Source: an uncultured Actinomycetes bacterium
Lineage (GTDB): Bacteria > Actinomycetota > Actinomycetes > S36-B12 > UBA5976
Assembly (NCBI GenBank): GCA_903925705.1
Contig: CAIYGJ010000148.1
Span: 1 to 18,183 of the forward strand
DNA length: 18,183 nucleotides
Direction of reading: 5' to 3'
Below, one piece after another: positions 1-7,148 of this stretch. The position numbers were made by a program, and so were the translations under genes. The notes under the pieces were generated by a model that was not told the DNA's origin, did not search any database, and was given only the letters and a program-made list of their open reading frames with translations. Within the stretch, counting starts at the first letter, position 1. Every line of letters begins with the position of its first letter.

Positions 1-654
1 GCTAGCTAAACCTAAGACATCCATTCTTTTTGCATGGCCAACAGTTAATCGATTAACCATTGCCGTTAATTCGGTTGAAGTAATTGCGGCTTCACCACTT
101 GGTGAACGTAGAAAAAGTTCTTGCAGAGCTGGGCGCGAGCCAGCAACTAAAGTTGCCTGGCTAATCATTTCGCCCATAAGTCTTCTACCCCACAACGCCA
201 GACGACCAGAAACTTTAGGGTCTTGCTCGATTGCTGTGCGAATTCGTTCGATTGCAAATTCTGCTTGACCAACATCAGATAAAACTTCCGTTACGAGCGC
301 AGCAGTTTGGGCATCCATGTGCGAAGAAATTTCCCGATAAAAATCATTTGCAATACCATCGCCTACGTAGGCCTTCAGTAAGCCTTCTAGCCAATCACGC
401 GGGGTCAGTGTGTTGTGAAATTGATTCAGTGGAGCAACAAAAGGTTGCATTGCTGTAATTGGATCTGCACCCAGCGAAGATAGATGTGTTGACAACTTTT
501 CAAAGTGCGCAAATTCTGCAGCGGCCATTTGTGCCAGTGCCGCTTTGTCTTGCAAGGTAGGTGCCAAACTCGCATCCACAGCAGTGCGCTCAAAAGCCAC
601 CAACTCGCCGTATGCGAGGACACCCAGAAGGTCAATAACAGCAGGACTAGTCAC
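1..654 (-). CDS. MiaE-like ferritin-fold protein, C-terminus cut by the window edge
   Basis: The minus frame is open from a GTG at 654 to position 1 (218 codons) with no stop, so the C-terminus lies outside. The translation is mostly helical. The segments VLAYGELVAFER (about residues 12-23, with E17) and AAEFAHFEKL (about 45-54, with E47 and H50, an ExxH pair) match the diiron-ligand helices of the ferritin-like/MiaE_2 family (tRNA-2-methylthio-N6-hydroxyisopentenyl-adenosine hydroxylase-like). The visible end, GHAKRMDVLGLA, resembles the family's usual C-terminus, so little is missing. Actinobacteria commonly carry this gene next to and divergent from an RhlE-like helicase, as here. The true substrate in actinobacteria is not established, so hydroxylase activity is inferred from the fold. 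No Shine-Dalgarno precedes the GTG. A TACCCT hexamer ends 8 nt upstream, which fits a leaderless or nearly leaderless mRNA. Confidence 0.75.
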   Translation of the reverse strand, partial: MTSPAVIDLLGVLAYGELVAFERTAVDASLAPTLQDKAALAQMAAAEFAHFEKLSTHLSSLGADPITAMQPFVAPLNQFHNTLTPRDWLEGLLKAYVGDGIANDFYREISSHMDAQTAALVTEVLSDVGQAEFAIERIRTAIEQDPKVSGRLALWGRRLMGEMISQATLVAGSRPALQELFLRSPSGEAAITSTELTAMVNRLTVGHAKRMDVLGLAS

Positions 655-662
655 AACGCTTA

Positions 663-668
663 AGGGTA
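663..668 (-). promoter_or_regulatory. Candidate -10 (TACCCT) for the MiaE-like gene
   Basis: On the minus strand TACCCT ends 8 nt before the GTG at 654, and no ribosome binding site lies between. The spacing is slightly longer than the 6 nt seen for eight other genes in the window. There is no convincing -35. Confidence 0.4.
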
Positions 669-681
669 GGCGATAAACGGG

Positions 682-687
682 TACAAT
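682..687 (+). promoter_or_regulatory. Candidate -10 (TACAAT) for the DEAD-box helicase
   Basis: TACAAT fits the actinobacterial TANNNT -10. It would start transcription around 693-695 and leave a leader of about 50 nt carrying the AGGAG at 731-735. It sits back to back with the -10 of the divergent gene. Confidence 0.4.
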
Positions 688-730
688 TGAAGTCGGCCAC
701 GAAAATGTACGTGTTTGCCGTATATCTACC

Positions 731-735
731 AGGAG
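731..735 (+). promoter_or_regulatory. Shine-Dalgarno AGGAG pointing at an ATC codon
   Basis: AGGAG is the best Shine-Dalgarno match in this leader. It is 7 nt before the ATC at 743 and in phase with the helicase frame. No ATG, GTG or TTG occurs in that frame between 692 and 791. This site decides the start call for the helicase. Confidence 0.5.
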
Positions 736-742
736 TTTTCTC

Positions 743-2248
743 ATCGCTAGTTTTGCCGATCTCGGCGTTCCCCAAGACATCTGCTCGGCATTGGCCAGCA
801 AGGGCATCGTCGATGCCTTCCCAATTCAAGAAATGACTTTGCCCCTTGCCATGTCAGGCCAGGACTTAATTGGTCAAGCCAAGACTGGAACTGGAAAAAC
901 TTTAGGTTTTGGAATTCCGCTTCTTACTCAGGTCATCACACCCAAAAATCCTGACTGGGCCGAATTCAAAAATGCCGGTAAGCCGCAAGGTCTGGTTATT
1001 GTCCCAACTCGTGAACTAGCAATCCAAGTTGCTGATGATTTAGAAACAGCTGGCAAGAATATGGGCGCGCGCGTTCTAAGTCTTTATGGTGGCAAGGCCT
1101 ACGAGCCACAAGTTGAAGCGCTTAAAAATGGCGTAGAAGTTATTGCTGGAACTCCAGGCCGTTTGATCGACATGATTAAACAAGGCCACTTGGATTTAAG
1201 TGCGATCAAAGTTTTAGTACTTGACGAAGCAGACGAAATGTTAGACATGGGTTTCTTGCCCGATGTTGAAACTCTAGTTAGCAAAACGCCAGCAAGTCGC
1301 CAGACCATGTTGTTCTCCGCGACGATGCCAGGTCAGATTGTTGCGCTTGCCCGTCGTTACATGACACAGCCCACCCATATTCGGGCATCTGATCCAACAA
1401 GTGATTCTTCAACAGTGGACGCCATCGAACAGCACGTATGGCGCTGTCATCAAATGGATAAACCAGAACTTGTGGCTCGCGTACTGCAAGCCGAAGGTCG
1501 TGGTCTAACCATGATTTTCTGCCGCACCAAACGAGTCGCTGGCAATCTTGCCGAAGATCTGGCTAATCGCGGATTTGCTTCGGCCGCGGTGCATGGTGAC
1601 CTTGGTCAAGGTGCACGGGAACAAGCGCTCCGGGCTTTCCGCAGCGGAAAAGTCGATGTTCTAGTTGCAACTGACGTTGCCGCTCGCGGTATCGACGTTG
1701 CTGATGTAACTCATGTAATCAACTACGAATGTCCAGATGATGAGAAAACTTACTTACACCGCGTTGGTCGTACTGGTCGCGCCGGTGCATCAGGCGTAGC
1801 AATCACGCTTGTTGATTGGCAAGACATTAATCGCTGGCAAATGATTAACCGCATGCTTGGTATGGATTTCAATGATCCAATTGAAACTTATTCATCAAGT
1901 GATCACGTTTATGAAGGCCTTGGTATCCCAAAGGGAACAACTGGCGAACTGCCAGGTTCGGCTCGTACTCGCGAAGGTCTAGCTAGCGAAAAATTAGAAG
2001 ATCTTGGTGAGACAGGTGCGAACAAGGGTCGACGTTCTGGATCTGGAAAACCACAGACTGGAAGGTCAGGCTCCGCCAATCGATCAAGTGGTGGAAGCAA
2101 GAGTTCCGCCACAAAGTCGCGCTCAGCCAGTTCGAATGAATCTGCATCAAAGAGCGCTGCGCCTAAGACTTCAACTGAAAAGGCGCCCGCCAAAGAGCGC
2201 GCGCCTCGACAACGTAACCGAACTCGCGCTACTCAAAAAGACGCTTAG
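743..2248 (+). CDS. DEAD-box ATP-dependent RNA helicase (RhlE/CshA-like)
   Basis: An SF2 RNA helicase that unwinds RNA duplexes using ATP; likely roles are ribosome assembly, RNA decay or cold adaptation. Numbering from ATC 743 (501 aa): Q-motif SFADLG...PIQ (about 3-29), motif I AKTGTGKT (46-53), PTRELA (88-93), DEAD (161-164), SAT (192-194), motif VI HRVGRTGR (339-346). After about residue 405 comes a basic, low-complexity Ser/Lys/Arg/Ala tail, probably an RNA-binding extension. The first canonical start in frame, TTG 791, has no Shine-Dalgarno and would delete the conserved upstream Phe of the Q-motif (SFADLG), whereas AGGAG lies 7 nt before ATC 743. I therefore call ATC 743 as start; a sequencing error or TTG 791 remain alternatives. 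The gene is divergent from the MiaE-like gene and its stop overlaps that of the convergent acyltransferase gene by 4 nt. Confidence 0.92.
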   Translation: MASFADLGVPQDICSALASKGIVDAFPIQEMTLPLAMSGQDLIGQAKTGTGKTLGFGIPLLTQVITPKNPDWAEFKNAGKPQGLVIVPTRELAIQVADDLETAGKNMGARVLSLYGGKAYEPQVEALKNGVEVIAGTPGRLIDMIKQGHLDLSAIKVLVLDEADEMLDMGFLPDVETLVSKTPASRQTMLFSATMPGQIVALARRYMTQPTHIRASDPTSDSSTVDAIEQHVWRCHQMDKPELVARVLQAEGRGLTMIFCRTKRVAGNLAEDLANRGFASAAVHGDLGQGAREQALRAFRSGKVDVLVATDVAARGIDVADVTHVINYECPDDEKTYLHRVGRTGRAGASGVAITLVDWQDINRWQMINRMLGMDFNDPIETYSSSDHVYEGLGIPKGTTGELPGSARTREGLASEKLEDLGETGANKGRRSGSGKPQTGRSGSANRSSGGSKSSATKSRSASSNESASKSAAPKTSTEKAPAKERAPRQRNRTRATQKDA

Positions 2249-2940
2249 TTAAAGGCCTTCACCTGTTGCCAAGTCTTAAACAGCTTGGCTTCTAGGTAAT
2301 TATTTGCGGCTTGCATACTTAACTCCGCAATTTCACTTGCCAAAATTGGCGTCCCAATCAGCAAATGAATTGTTGGCCTACGGAAAACTTTTGAGAGAGC
2401 TTGCAGAATACTTCGTTCGACTGAACCGGAACCGAGCTTTCTGGTGTCGTGATGGGCTATCGGCAGAATTGGCATGGCGACAGATTTAGCCAAAGCTGCG
2501 GTACCTGGGCGCCATGGCCGCGGTGATGCTTCTTCATTTATCTGCACATCACCTTCGGGGTACATCAAAACGCATTCATTGTTTTTCAGCGCAGTTCTGG
2601 CGGCACGATAAGCGCTACGTCCATCATGCTGATCAGTTGGAATAATTCCACTCCCTGTAACGATCTGCTTGGCAAGCGGGAAGTTCCACATATCTGAAGT
2701 ACCTACTGGTCGTAGATGCCGGCGATGAGTGCAAGCGCCAACACATGGACCATCCACGGTAAATCCAAGTTTGTGCAAAGTACCAACGACTACAACGACA
2801 TCAACTACGGTCGTGTGGTTAATCACGATCATTGCTGGACCTGGTTCGTCGAGCACAGATAAGTTTTCTTCGCCGTGAACTTTTACTTTTGTGAGTCTGC
2901 GTGACAGAAAATACAAAAATGTTCCTGGCTGACCACGCAT
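2245..2940 (-). CDS. 1-acyl-glycerol-3-phosphate acyltransferase family protein (PlsC-like)
   Basis: This 231-aa protein belongs to the PlsC/LPLAT family, which transfers acyl chains to lysophospholipid or related acceptors at the inner membrane face. The catalytic motif NHTTVVD (41-47) has the H-x4-D arrangement (H42, D47). Motif II is around 100-112 (IIPTDQ...RSAYRA), motif III is YPEGD (127-131, usual form FPEG), and PWRPGTAALA (142-151) is the following conserved block. The usual FPEGTRS ends in GDVQ here, so the acceptor may differ from lysophosphatidic acid. The start ATG 2940 has no Shine-Dalgarno; TAGGGT ends 6 nt upstream, suggesting a leaderless mRNA although the SDR gene ends only 33 nt upstream on the same strand. 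The stop overlaps the helicase stop (TTAG, 2245-2248). Confidence 0.85.
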   Translation of the reverse strand: MRGQPGTFLYFLSRRLTKVKVHGEENLSVLDEPGPAMIVINHTTVVDVVVVVGTLHKLGFTVDGPCVGACTHRRHLRPVGTSDMWNFPLAKQIVTGSGIIPTDQHDGRSAYRAARTALKNNECVLMYPEGDVQINEEASPRPWRPGTAALAKSVAMPILPIAHHDTRKLGSGSVERSILQALSKVFRRPTIHLLIGTPILASEIAELSMQAANNYLEAKLFKTWQQVKAFN

Positions 2941-2946
2941 TTCTAC

Positions 2947-2952
2947 ACCCTA
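2947..2952 (-). promoter_or_regulatory. Candidate leaderless -10 (TAGGGT) for the PlsC-like gene
   Basis: On the minus strand TAGGGT is followed by exactly 6 nt and then the ATG at 2940. The spacing places the transcript start on the start codon. It could give the acyltransferase expression independent of the upstream SDR gene. Confidence 0.5.
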
Positions 2953-2973
2953 CTTGAAAGCTGCATTAACGAA

Positions 2974-3738
2974 CTAGGCAACAGGTTGCGCGCCAGTAAT
3001 TTCGACAAGTGAGCCACACATGAATGCCGCTTCTTCGGATGCTAAGAAGGCAACGAGGGCAGCAACTTCATCAGGTCGACCCACTCGACCAAATGGCACA
3101 AGCGCATCAAGATCTGCAATCGTTTTACCTGATCGCTTTGCGCCTGCTTCTAACATCGGGGTGTGAATCTCTCCTGGGCAAACTGCGTTAACTCGAACAT
3201 TGTGTGGTGCGTAGTCGCGAGCTAAATTCTGCGAGAAGGATGCAACTGCCGCTTTGGTGACGTTGTATCCAATGCAATTAGGTGCTGGATGCAATCCCCA
3301 TTGAGATGCAGTGTTAACAATTGCACCGCCGCCGCCTGCGATCATGTGCGGTAACGCCGCGCGACAAAGATGAAACATGGCTGTGATGTTTACTGCAAAC
3401 AAGTCATTCCAGTCGTCAACGCTAATGTCCAAGATATTTCCACGACGCATGATGCCAGCGTTGTTTACCAAGATATCGATTCGGCCTCGAAGTGAAAAAG
3501 CTTCAGCGATTAAGTCGGTACAAGCAGACTCACTTGAGATGTCGGCTGGAATTGCAATTGCGGATCCGCCACTCGCAGAAATATCAGCCGCAACTTTATG
3601 AGCGTTGTCAGCATTCGTATCAGTGACAACAACAAATGCGCCCTCGCCGGCTAATCGCTGACAAACAGCAGTTCCAATTCCACCAGCACCGCCAGTAACA
3701 ATTGCAGTCTTGCCAGTGAATCGATTTGTCTGGTTCAT
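2974..3738 (-). CDS. SDR-family NAD(P)-dependent oxidoreductase
   Basis: A classical short-chain dehydrogenase/reductase of 254 aa, the usual size. Visible elements are the nucleotide-binding TGGAGGIG (15-22), an Asp ending beta-2 (VTD, D40) that suggests NAD rather than NADP, NNAG (92-95), catalytic S145 in NTAS, and Y158-x3-K162 (YNVTK). PxE/T near 189-194 (PGEIHTPM) is the normal substrate-loop entry. The substrate cannot be told; the family spans 3-oxoacyl-ACP reductases, sugar and alcohol dehydrogenases. The frame is open upstream to 3909, but that extension has no homology character and would run over the start of the divergent gene. ATG 3738 sits 5 codons before the Rossmann fold and is preceded by GGAAATGGAAATTTA, with GGA elements about 8 nt away. 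It is followed on the same strand by the PlsC-like gene. It is not part of the mycobacteria-like conserved block that begins at 3897. Confidence 0.9.
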   Translation of the reverse strand: MNQTNRFTGKTAIVTGGAGGIGTAVCQRLAGEGAFVVVTDTNADNAHKVAADISASGGSAIAIPADISSESACTDLIAEAFSLRGRIDILVNNAGIMRRGNILDISVDDWNDLFAVNITAMFHLCRAALPHMIAGGGGAIVNTASQWGLHPAPNCIGYNVTKAAVASFSQNLARDYAPHNVRVNAVCPGEIHTPMLEAGAKRSGKTIADLDALVPFGRVGRPDEVAALVAFLASEEAAFMCGSLVEITGAQPVA

Positions 3739-3884
3739 TAAATTTCCATTTCCTATGCCAGTAGTGCGGTATCCCGCGGCGAAATCTGTAGTGAAGATTG
3801 GCCTTAGACGAATATCCCCTGAATTCAATAGGAAATCAGGCATTTGAGCAAACTGACGATTCTTTAGATATAGGCCATTACGGG

Positions 3885-3890
3885 TAATCT
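3885..3890 (+). promoter_or_regulatory. Candidate leaderless -10 (TAATCT) for the MgtE-like operon
   Basis: TAATCT is followed by 6 nt and then GTG 3897, with no Shine-Dalgarno. Further upstream, TTGAGC (3844-3849) and TAGATATAG (3865-3873) could form a second promoter. The rest of the divergent gap (3739-3884) shows only a short GCGG-TATC-CCGC inverted repeat. Confidence 0.5.
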
Positions 3891-3896
3891 CGACAG

Positions 3897-5147
3897 GTGA
3901 GCACAACACAGACCCGCATCTACCTGGCCAGGTTGGCTGGGACTGCCGTACTTGACTCCGTGGGAGATCAAGTAGGCAAGATTCGTGATGTCGTCGTTAC
4001 CTCCCGCTCAACCGGTAAGGCACCGTCGGTTTTGGGATTTGTTGTTGAAGTAGCCCCACGCCGCAGAATTTTTGTGCCAATGGCACGGATCACTTCAATT
4101 GAACCAGGATCAGTTGTCACAAGTGGCGTAGTTAATTTACGCAGATTTGATGGTCGAGCTGACGAAACCTTGGTGATTGCTGAATTGCTAGATCGTCGCG
4201 TGACCCTAATGGAAACCAGTGAAGTTGTAACTGTTCAAGATATCGGCATGACGCAAGAGCGAACTCAAGAATGGGCAATCAGCCGACTTTTCATTCGAAA
4301 GGCGGGAGCAGGATTTGGTCGTCGCGGCGAAACAGTTGCTGTTGAGTGGAGTGCGGTCACTGGACTGTTTACTGAGACTGAACAACAACCAGTTGACTAT
4401 CTGCTGGCGTCCATCGACACAATGCGCCCGGCAGATTTAGCTAACTTGCTCCAAGAGCTTCCACAAAAGCGCCGCCTAGAACTTATTCACGGGCTCGACG
4501 TTGCAAAACTTGCAGATGTTTTTGAAGAACTTCCCGAAGATGATCGAGTCGAGATCATGTCTGCACTTGGTCTAGAGCGAGCAACTGACGTATTGGAAGA
4601 AATGGATCCGGACGATGCTGCTGACTTACTTTCAGAATTGCCACCAGAGCAAGCTGAAGAGTATTTGGGAGCAATGGAACCAGATGAGGCCGATGACCTA
4701 AGGCGACTTTTAACTTACGACGATTTCAGCGCCGGCGGAATGATGACAACTGAACCAGTTGTCCTTTCAACCGATGCCACAATCGCCGAGGCATTAGCCA
4801 GAGTTCGTGAGCCACAACTTTCACCAGCTTTAGCCTCACAGGTTTACGTCACCAGGGCGCCGCTGGAAACACCTACTGGAAAGTATGTTGGCGTTGCACA
4901 TGTGCAAAGACTTCTTCGGGAACCGCCATCTGCCTTGGTATCGGGAGTCTTAGACACTTCCCTTACGCCTATTGGGCCAGAGGCTCCATTAGGACAAGTG
5001 GCTCGATATTTTGCTACTTACAACTTGGTTGCATTACCTGTTGTAGACGAGAATGATCATTTGATTGGTGCAGTCACTATTGATGACGTAATCGATCATA
5101 TGTTGCCAGCAGACTGGCGGGAAAACGAGTTAGATGAGGAGGGCTGA
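3897..5147 (+). CDS. Soluble PRC-barrel / MgtE N-terminal / CBS-domain protein
   Basis: A 416-aa cytosolic protein with no membrane segment. Two PRC-barrel-like beta segments come first (about 8-65 and 98-156). An acidic helical MgtE_N domain follows (about 165-275), built of repeats such as DVFEELPEDDRVEIMSAL and DLLSELPPEQAEEYL. A CBS pair comes last (about 282-340 and 345-403; GGMMTTEPVVL, GAVTIDDVIDHML). This is the Mg2+-sensing half of the MgtE transporter without the transmembrane channel, so it is probably a regulator or sensor rather than a transporter. The architecture is common in actinobacteria, upstream of a DUF1003 gene and mrp (compare Rv1232c-Rv1231c-Rv1229c). GTG 3897 is chosen because homology begins immediately (RIYLARLAGTAV). 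The downstream DUF1003 start is 2 nt after the stop. Confidence 0.85.
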   Translation: MSTTQTRIYLARLAGTAVLDSVGDQVGKIRDVVVTSRSTGKAPSVLGFVVEVAPRRRIFVPMARITSIEPGSVVTSGVVNLRRFDGRADETLVIAELLDRRVTLMETSEVVTVQDIGMTQERTQEWAISRLFIRKAGAGFGRRGETVAVEWSAVTGLFTETEQQPVDYLLASIDTMRPADLANLLQELPQKRRLELIHGLDVAKLADVFEELPEDDRVEIMSALGLERATDVLEEMDPDDAADLLSELPPEQAEEYLGAMEPDEADDLRRLLTYDDFSAGGMMTTEPVVLSTDATIAEALARVREPQLSPALASQVYVTRAPLETPTGKYVGVAHVQRLLREPPSALVSGVLDTSLTPIGPEAPLGQVARYFATYNLVALPVVDENDHLIGAVTIDDVIDHMLPADWRENELDEEG

Positions 5148-5149
5148 TC

Positions 5150-5665
5150 ATGGCACGCAACGAACGACGAGGACCACGTTTGGATCAGCCATTAGAAAGA
5201 GGCCGTTCCTTACGTCCAACATTTGATGCGGAAACCGCTGGCCGAGTAAGTGCACGAGTTGCTCGATTCTTGGGATCTTGGCGCTTTTTGGGCTACATGA
5301 CCTTTGTGGTCTTGAGCTGGTTGCTTTGGAACATCTTTGCGCCGGAAAACTTACGTATTGATGCGTTTCCATTTCTGTTTTTAACCTTGGCCCTGTCGCT
5401 TCAGGCATCGTATGCCGCACCACTAATTTTGTTGGCACAGAATCGCCAAGCGGATAGAGATCGAGTTCAGTTTCAAGAAGATCGTGAACGCACCGAACGG
5501 TTACTTGCTGATTCGGATTACTTAACTCGCGAGATCGCTTCATTGCGTCTTGCGCTAGGTGAAGTTGTCACGCGCGATTACTTGCGTGGCGAGATTCGTG
5601 ACTTACTGGAAGAATTCAAAGAAATACAAAGTGACGATAAAAAGGATGATTCAGAAACTTCATGA
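5150..5665 (+). CDS. DUF1003 family membrane protein
   Basis: A 171-aa protein of unknown function matching DUF1003. The N-terminus is basic and hydrophilic. Two membrane helices follow at about 46-64 (LGYMTFVVLSWLLWNIF) and 72-94 (the FPFLFLTLALSLQASYAAPLILL stretch). A charged, coiled-coil-like cytosolic tail starts with the family hallmark QNRQADRDR (97-105) and runs to the end. It starts at ATG 5150, two bases after the MgtE-like stop, with a strong AGGAGGG at 5137-5143 spaced 6 nt. Its own stop overlaps the mrp start by 4 nt (ATGA). Pairing with a soluble MgtE_N/CBS protein suggests, without proof, that the two form a divalent-cation-responsive membrane module. Confidence 0.88.
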   Translation: MARNERRGPRLDQPLERGRSLRPTFDAETAGRVSARVARFLGSWRFLGYMTFVVLSWLLWNIFAPENLRIDAFPFLFLTLALSLQASYAAPLILLAQNRQADRDRVQFQEDRERTERLLADSDYLTREIASLRLALGEVVTRDYLRGEIRDLLEEFKEIQSDDKKDDSETS

Positions 5666-6792
5666 GTGTTAACCAAGAAGCTGTTCAAGCCGCTCTCGCA
5701 ACCGTAATCGATCCTGAAATCCGTCGACCAATAACTGAAATTGGAATGGTTAAAGATGTATCCATCGAAGGCGGCAAAGTAACAGTCGGGGTTTATCTGA
5801 CTATCTCCGCCTGCCCGATGCAAGACACCATAGTTAACAACGTTAAAGATGCCGTATCCAAAGTCAGGGATGTCACAACCGTCGAGGTTGAGTTAGACGT
5901 GATGAGTCCGGAGCAGCGAACTGCGCTTCGAGAAAAATTACAAGGGCCAACTAAAGAGATTCGCTTTAACTTACCCGGATCACTGACCAGAATTTATGCA
6001 ATTGCATCCGGCAAAGGAGGCGTTGGAAAATCCTCGGTCACCACAAATCTCGCGTCAGCAATGGCTGTGCAAGGTTTGTCAGTTGGCATTGTGGACGCAG
6101 ACATTTATGGTCACTCGATCCCCGACATGATGGGCGTCACTCAAGCTCCGTTAAAAGTGGAAAACATGATCATGCCACCGCAAGGGCATGGAGTGCGCGT
6201 TATGTCGATGCTTCCGCTTAAACCCAAGGGTCGACACGAACCTGTTGCAATGCGCGGTCCAATGTTGCACCGTTACCTTGAATCTTTCTTGAGTGAAGTC
6301 TGGTGGGGCGACCTAGACGTTTTACTTCTTGACTTGCCACCAGGCACCGGTGACATTGCAATTAGTACCGCACACTTGCTTCCACAAAGTGAATTAATCA
6401 TTGTTACGACGCCCCAGCCTGCTGCGGCAGATGTAGCAATCAGGGCCGGCATGTTAGCCCCACAAGTTAATCAACGAGTCAGCGGTGTTATCGAGAACAT
6501 GTCTGCTTTTGCTTGCCCACACTGCGGTGAGCCAATCGACATGTTTGGTACCGGTGGCGGAAAAATGGTTGCTGAAACTTTGAGCCAAAATGTTGGACAA
6601 GAAGTCCCATTGCTTGGTCGGATTCCTTTTGATCCAGGTCTGCGCGAAGGCGGAGATGCGGGAATGCCATTTGTTCTGTCTCATCCAGATGCCCCAGCAT
6701 CTCAAGCAATTATTGAGATGGCCACAAAATTGGGAACTCGACCTCGCGGGTTAGTTGGAATGAATCTAGGCGTAACACCTAATCGCGATTAA
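5662..6792 (+). CDS. mrp: Mrp/ApbC/NBP35-family Fe-S cluster carrier ATPase
   Basis: A 376-aa P-loop ATPase that carries and delivers [4Fe-4S] clusters to apo-proteins in the cytosol. The N-terminal MIP18/DUF59 domain spans about 5-90 (IDPEIRRPITEIGMVKDV). A deviant Walker A SGKGGVGKS (116-124) follows, then VDADIYGHSIPDMMG (144-158), the switch/Walker B region LLLDLPPGTGD (221-231), and the bridging-cluster motif C285-x2-C288 in FACPHCG. Length and domain order match bacterial Mrp with a fused DUF59. ATG 5662 overlaps the DUF1003 stop (ATGA), so translation is probably coupled. The gene is third in the operon starting at 3897, the same neighbour set as in mycobacteria. Its TAA overlaps the tatB stop on the other strand. 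Confidence 0.95.
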   Translation: MSVNQEAVQAALATVIDPEIRRPITEIGMVKDVSIEGGKVTVGVYLTISACPMQDTIVNNVKDAVSKVRDVTTVEVELDVMSPEQRTALREKLQGPTKEIRFNLPGSLTRIYAIASGKGGVGKSSVTTNLASAMAVQGLSVGIVDADIYGHSIPDMMGVTQAPLKVENMIMPPQGHGVRVMSMLPLKPKGRHEPVAMRGPMLHRYLESFLSEVWWGDLDVLLLDLPPGTGDIAISTAHLLPQSELIIVTTPQPAAADVAIRAGMLAPQVNQRVSGVIENMSAFACPHCGEPIDMFGTGGGKMVAETLSQNVGQEVPLLGRIPFDPGLREGGDAGMPFVLSHPDAPASQAIIEMATKLGTRPRGLVGMNLGVTPNRD

Positions 6793-7121
6793 GTGGCGTC
6801 TGGGTCGAAAACTGGATTAACTTTTGCTGGTCCACTCGAATTAGATTTCGGCGGTCCAGAAAGTCCGGCGAGCCCAGCAACTGAAGTTGCTGCATTTGTA
6901 GTTAATCCTCGAGGTGTGAGGCCGCGTAGATCCTTGGCTAAATCAGTCACTGCTTTGGTGTCGACTGAATCAGTCAACTCAGCAGTTGCTTCGCTGGCCT
7001 TAATTCGAACTGTCTTTATAAACTTTGCAAGCTGGGCAGCCATTTCGGGTAGTCGCTCTGGGCCAAAAACGATTAGCCCGATCATGGCAATGACCAAAAA
7101 CTCTGTCCAGCCGATATTCAT
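6789..7121 (-). CDS. tatB: Sec-independent (Tat) translocase subunit TatB
   Basis: A 110-aa Tat component. It has one N-terminal membrane helix (about 5-20, WTEFLVIAMIGLIVFG), the hinge FGPERLPE (19-26), an amphipathic helix (about 27-50, AAQLAKFIKTVRIKASEATAEL) and a polar Pro/Gly/Ser-rich tail. Size and the position directly downstream of htrA favour TatB over TatA, as in mycobacteria and streptomycetes. No tatA or tatC is in the window. AGGGGAG lies 12 nt upstream of ATG 7121, too far to be ideal, whereas TAAAGT ends exactly 6 nt upstream. It may therefore have its own leaderless promoter in the 27-nt gap after htrA as well as read-through from htrA. Its stop overlaps the mrp stop (TTAA, 6789-6792). 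Confidence 0.9.
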   Translation of the reverse strand: MNIGWTEFLVIAMIGLIVFGPERLPEMAAQLAKFIKTVRIKASEATAELTDSVDTKAVTDLAKDLRGLTPRGLTTNAATSVAGLAGLSGPPKSNSSGPAKVNPVFDPDAT

Positions 7122-7127
7122 GATCTG

Positions 7128-7133
7128 ACTTTA
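7128..7133 (-). promoter_or_regulatory. Candidate leaderless -10 (TAAAGT) for tatB
   Basis: On the minus strand TAAAGT plus 6 nt leads straight into ATG 7121. It lies in the 27-nt htrA-tatB gap. A GGGGAG element just upstream of it is 12 nt from the start, so both a leaderless and a poorly spaced Shine-Dalgarno reading are possible. Confidence 0.45.
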
Positions 7134-7148
7134 CTCCCCTAGCAAAAC

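Noticed and set aside
3739..3909. Longer SDR frame starting at 3909
   Set aside because: The extra 57 residues have no SDR character and would overlap the start of the divergent MgtE-like gene. ATG 3738 matches the family's usual N-terminus and has GGA elements upstream.
6793..7128. Plus-strand ORF covering tatB
   Set aside because: It is the antisense shadow of tatB, whose membrane helix and FGPERLPE hinge are clear.
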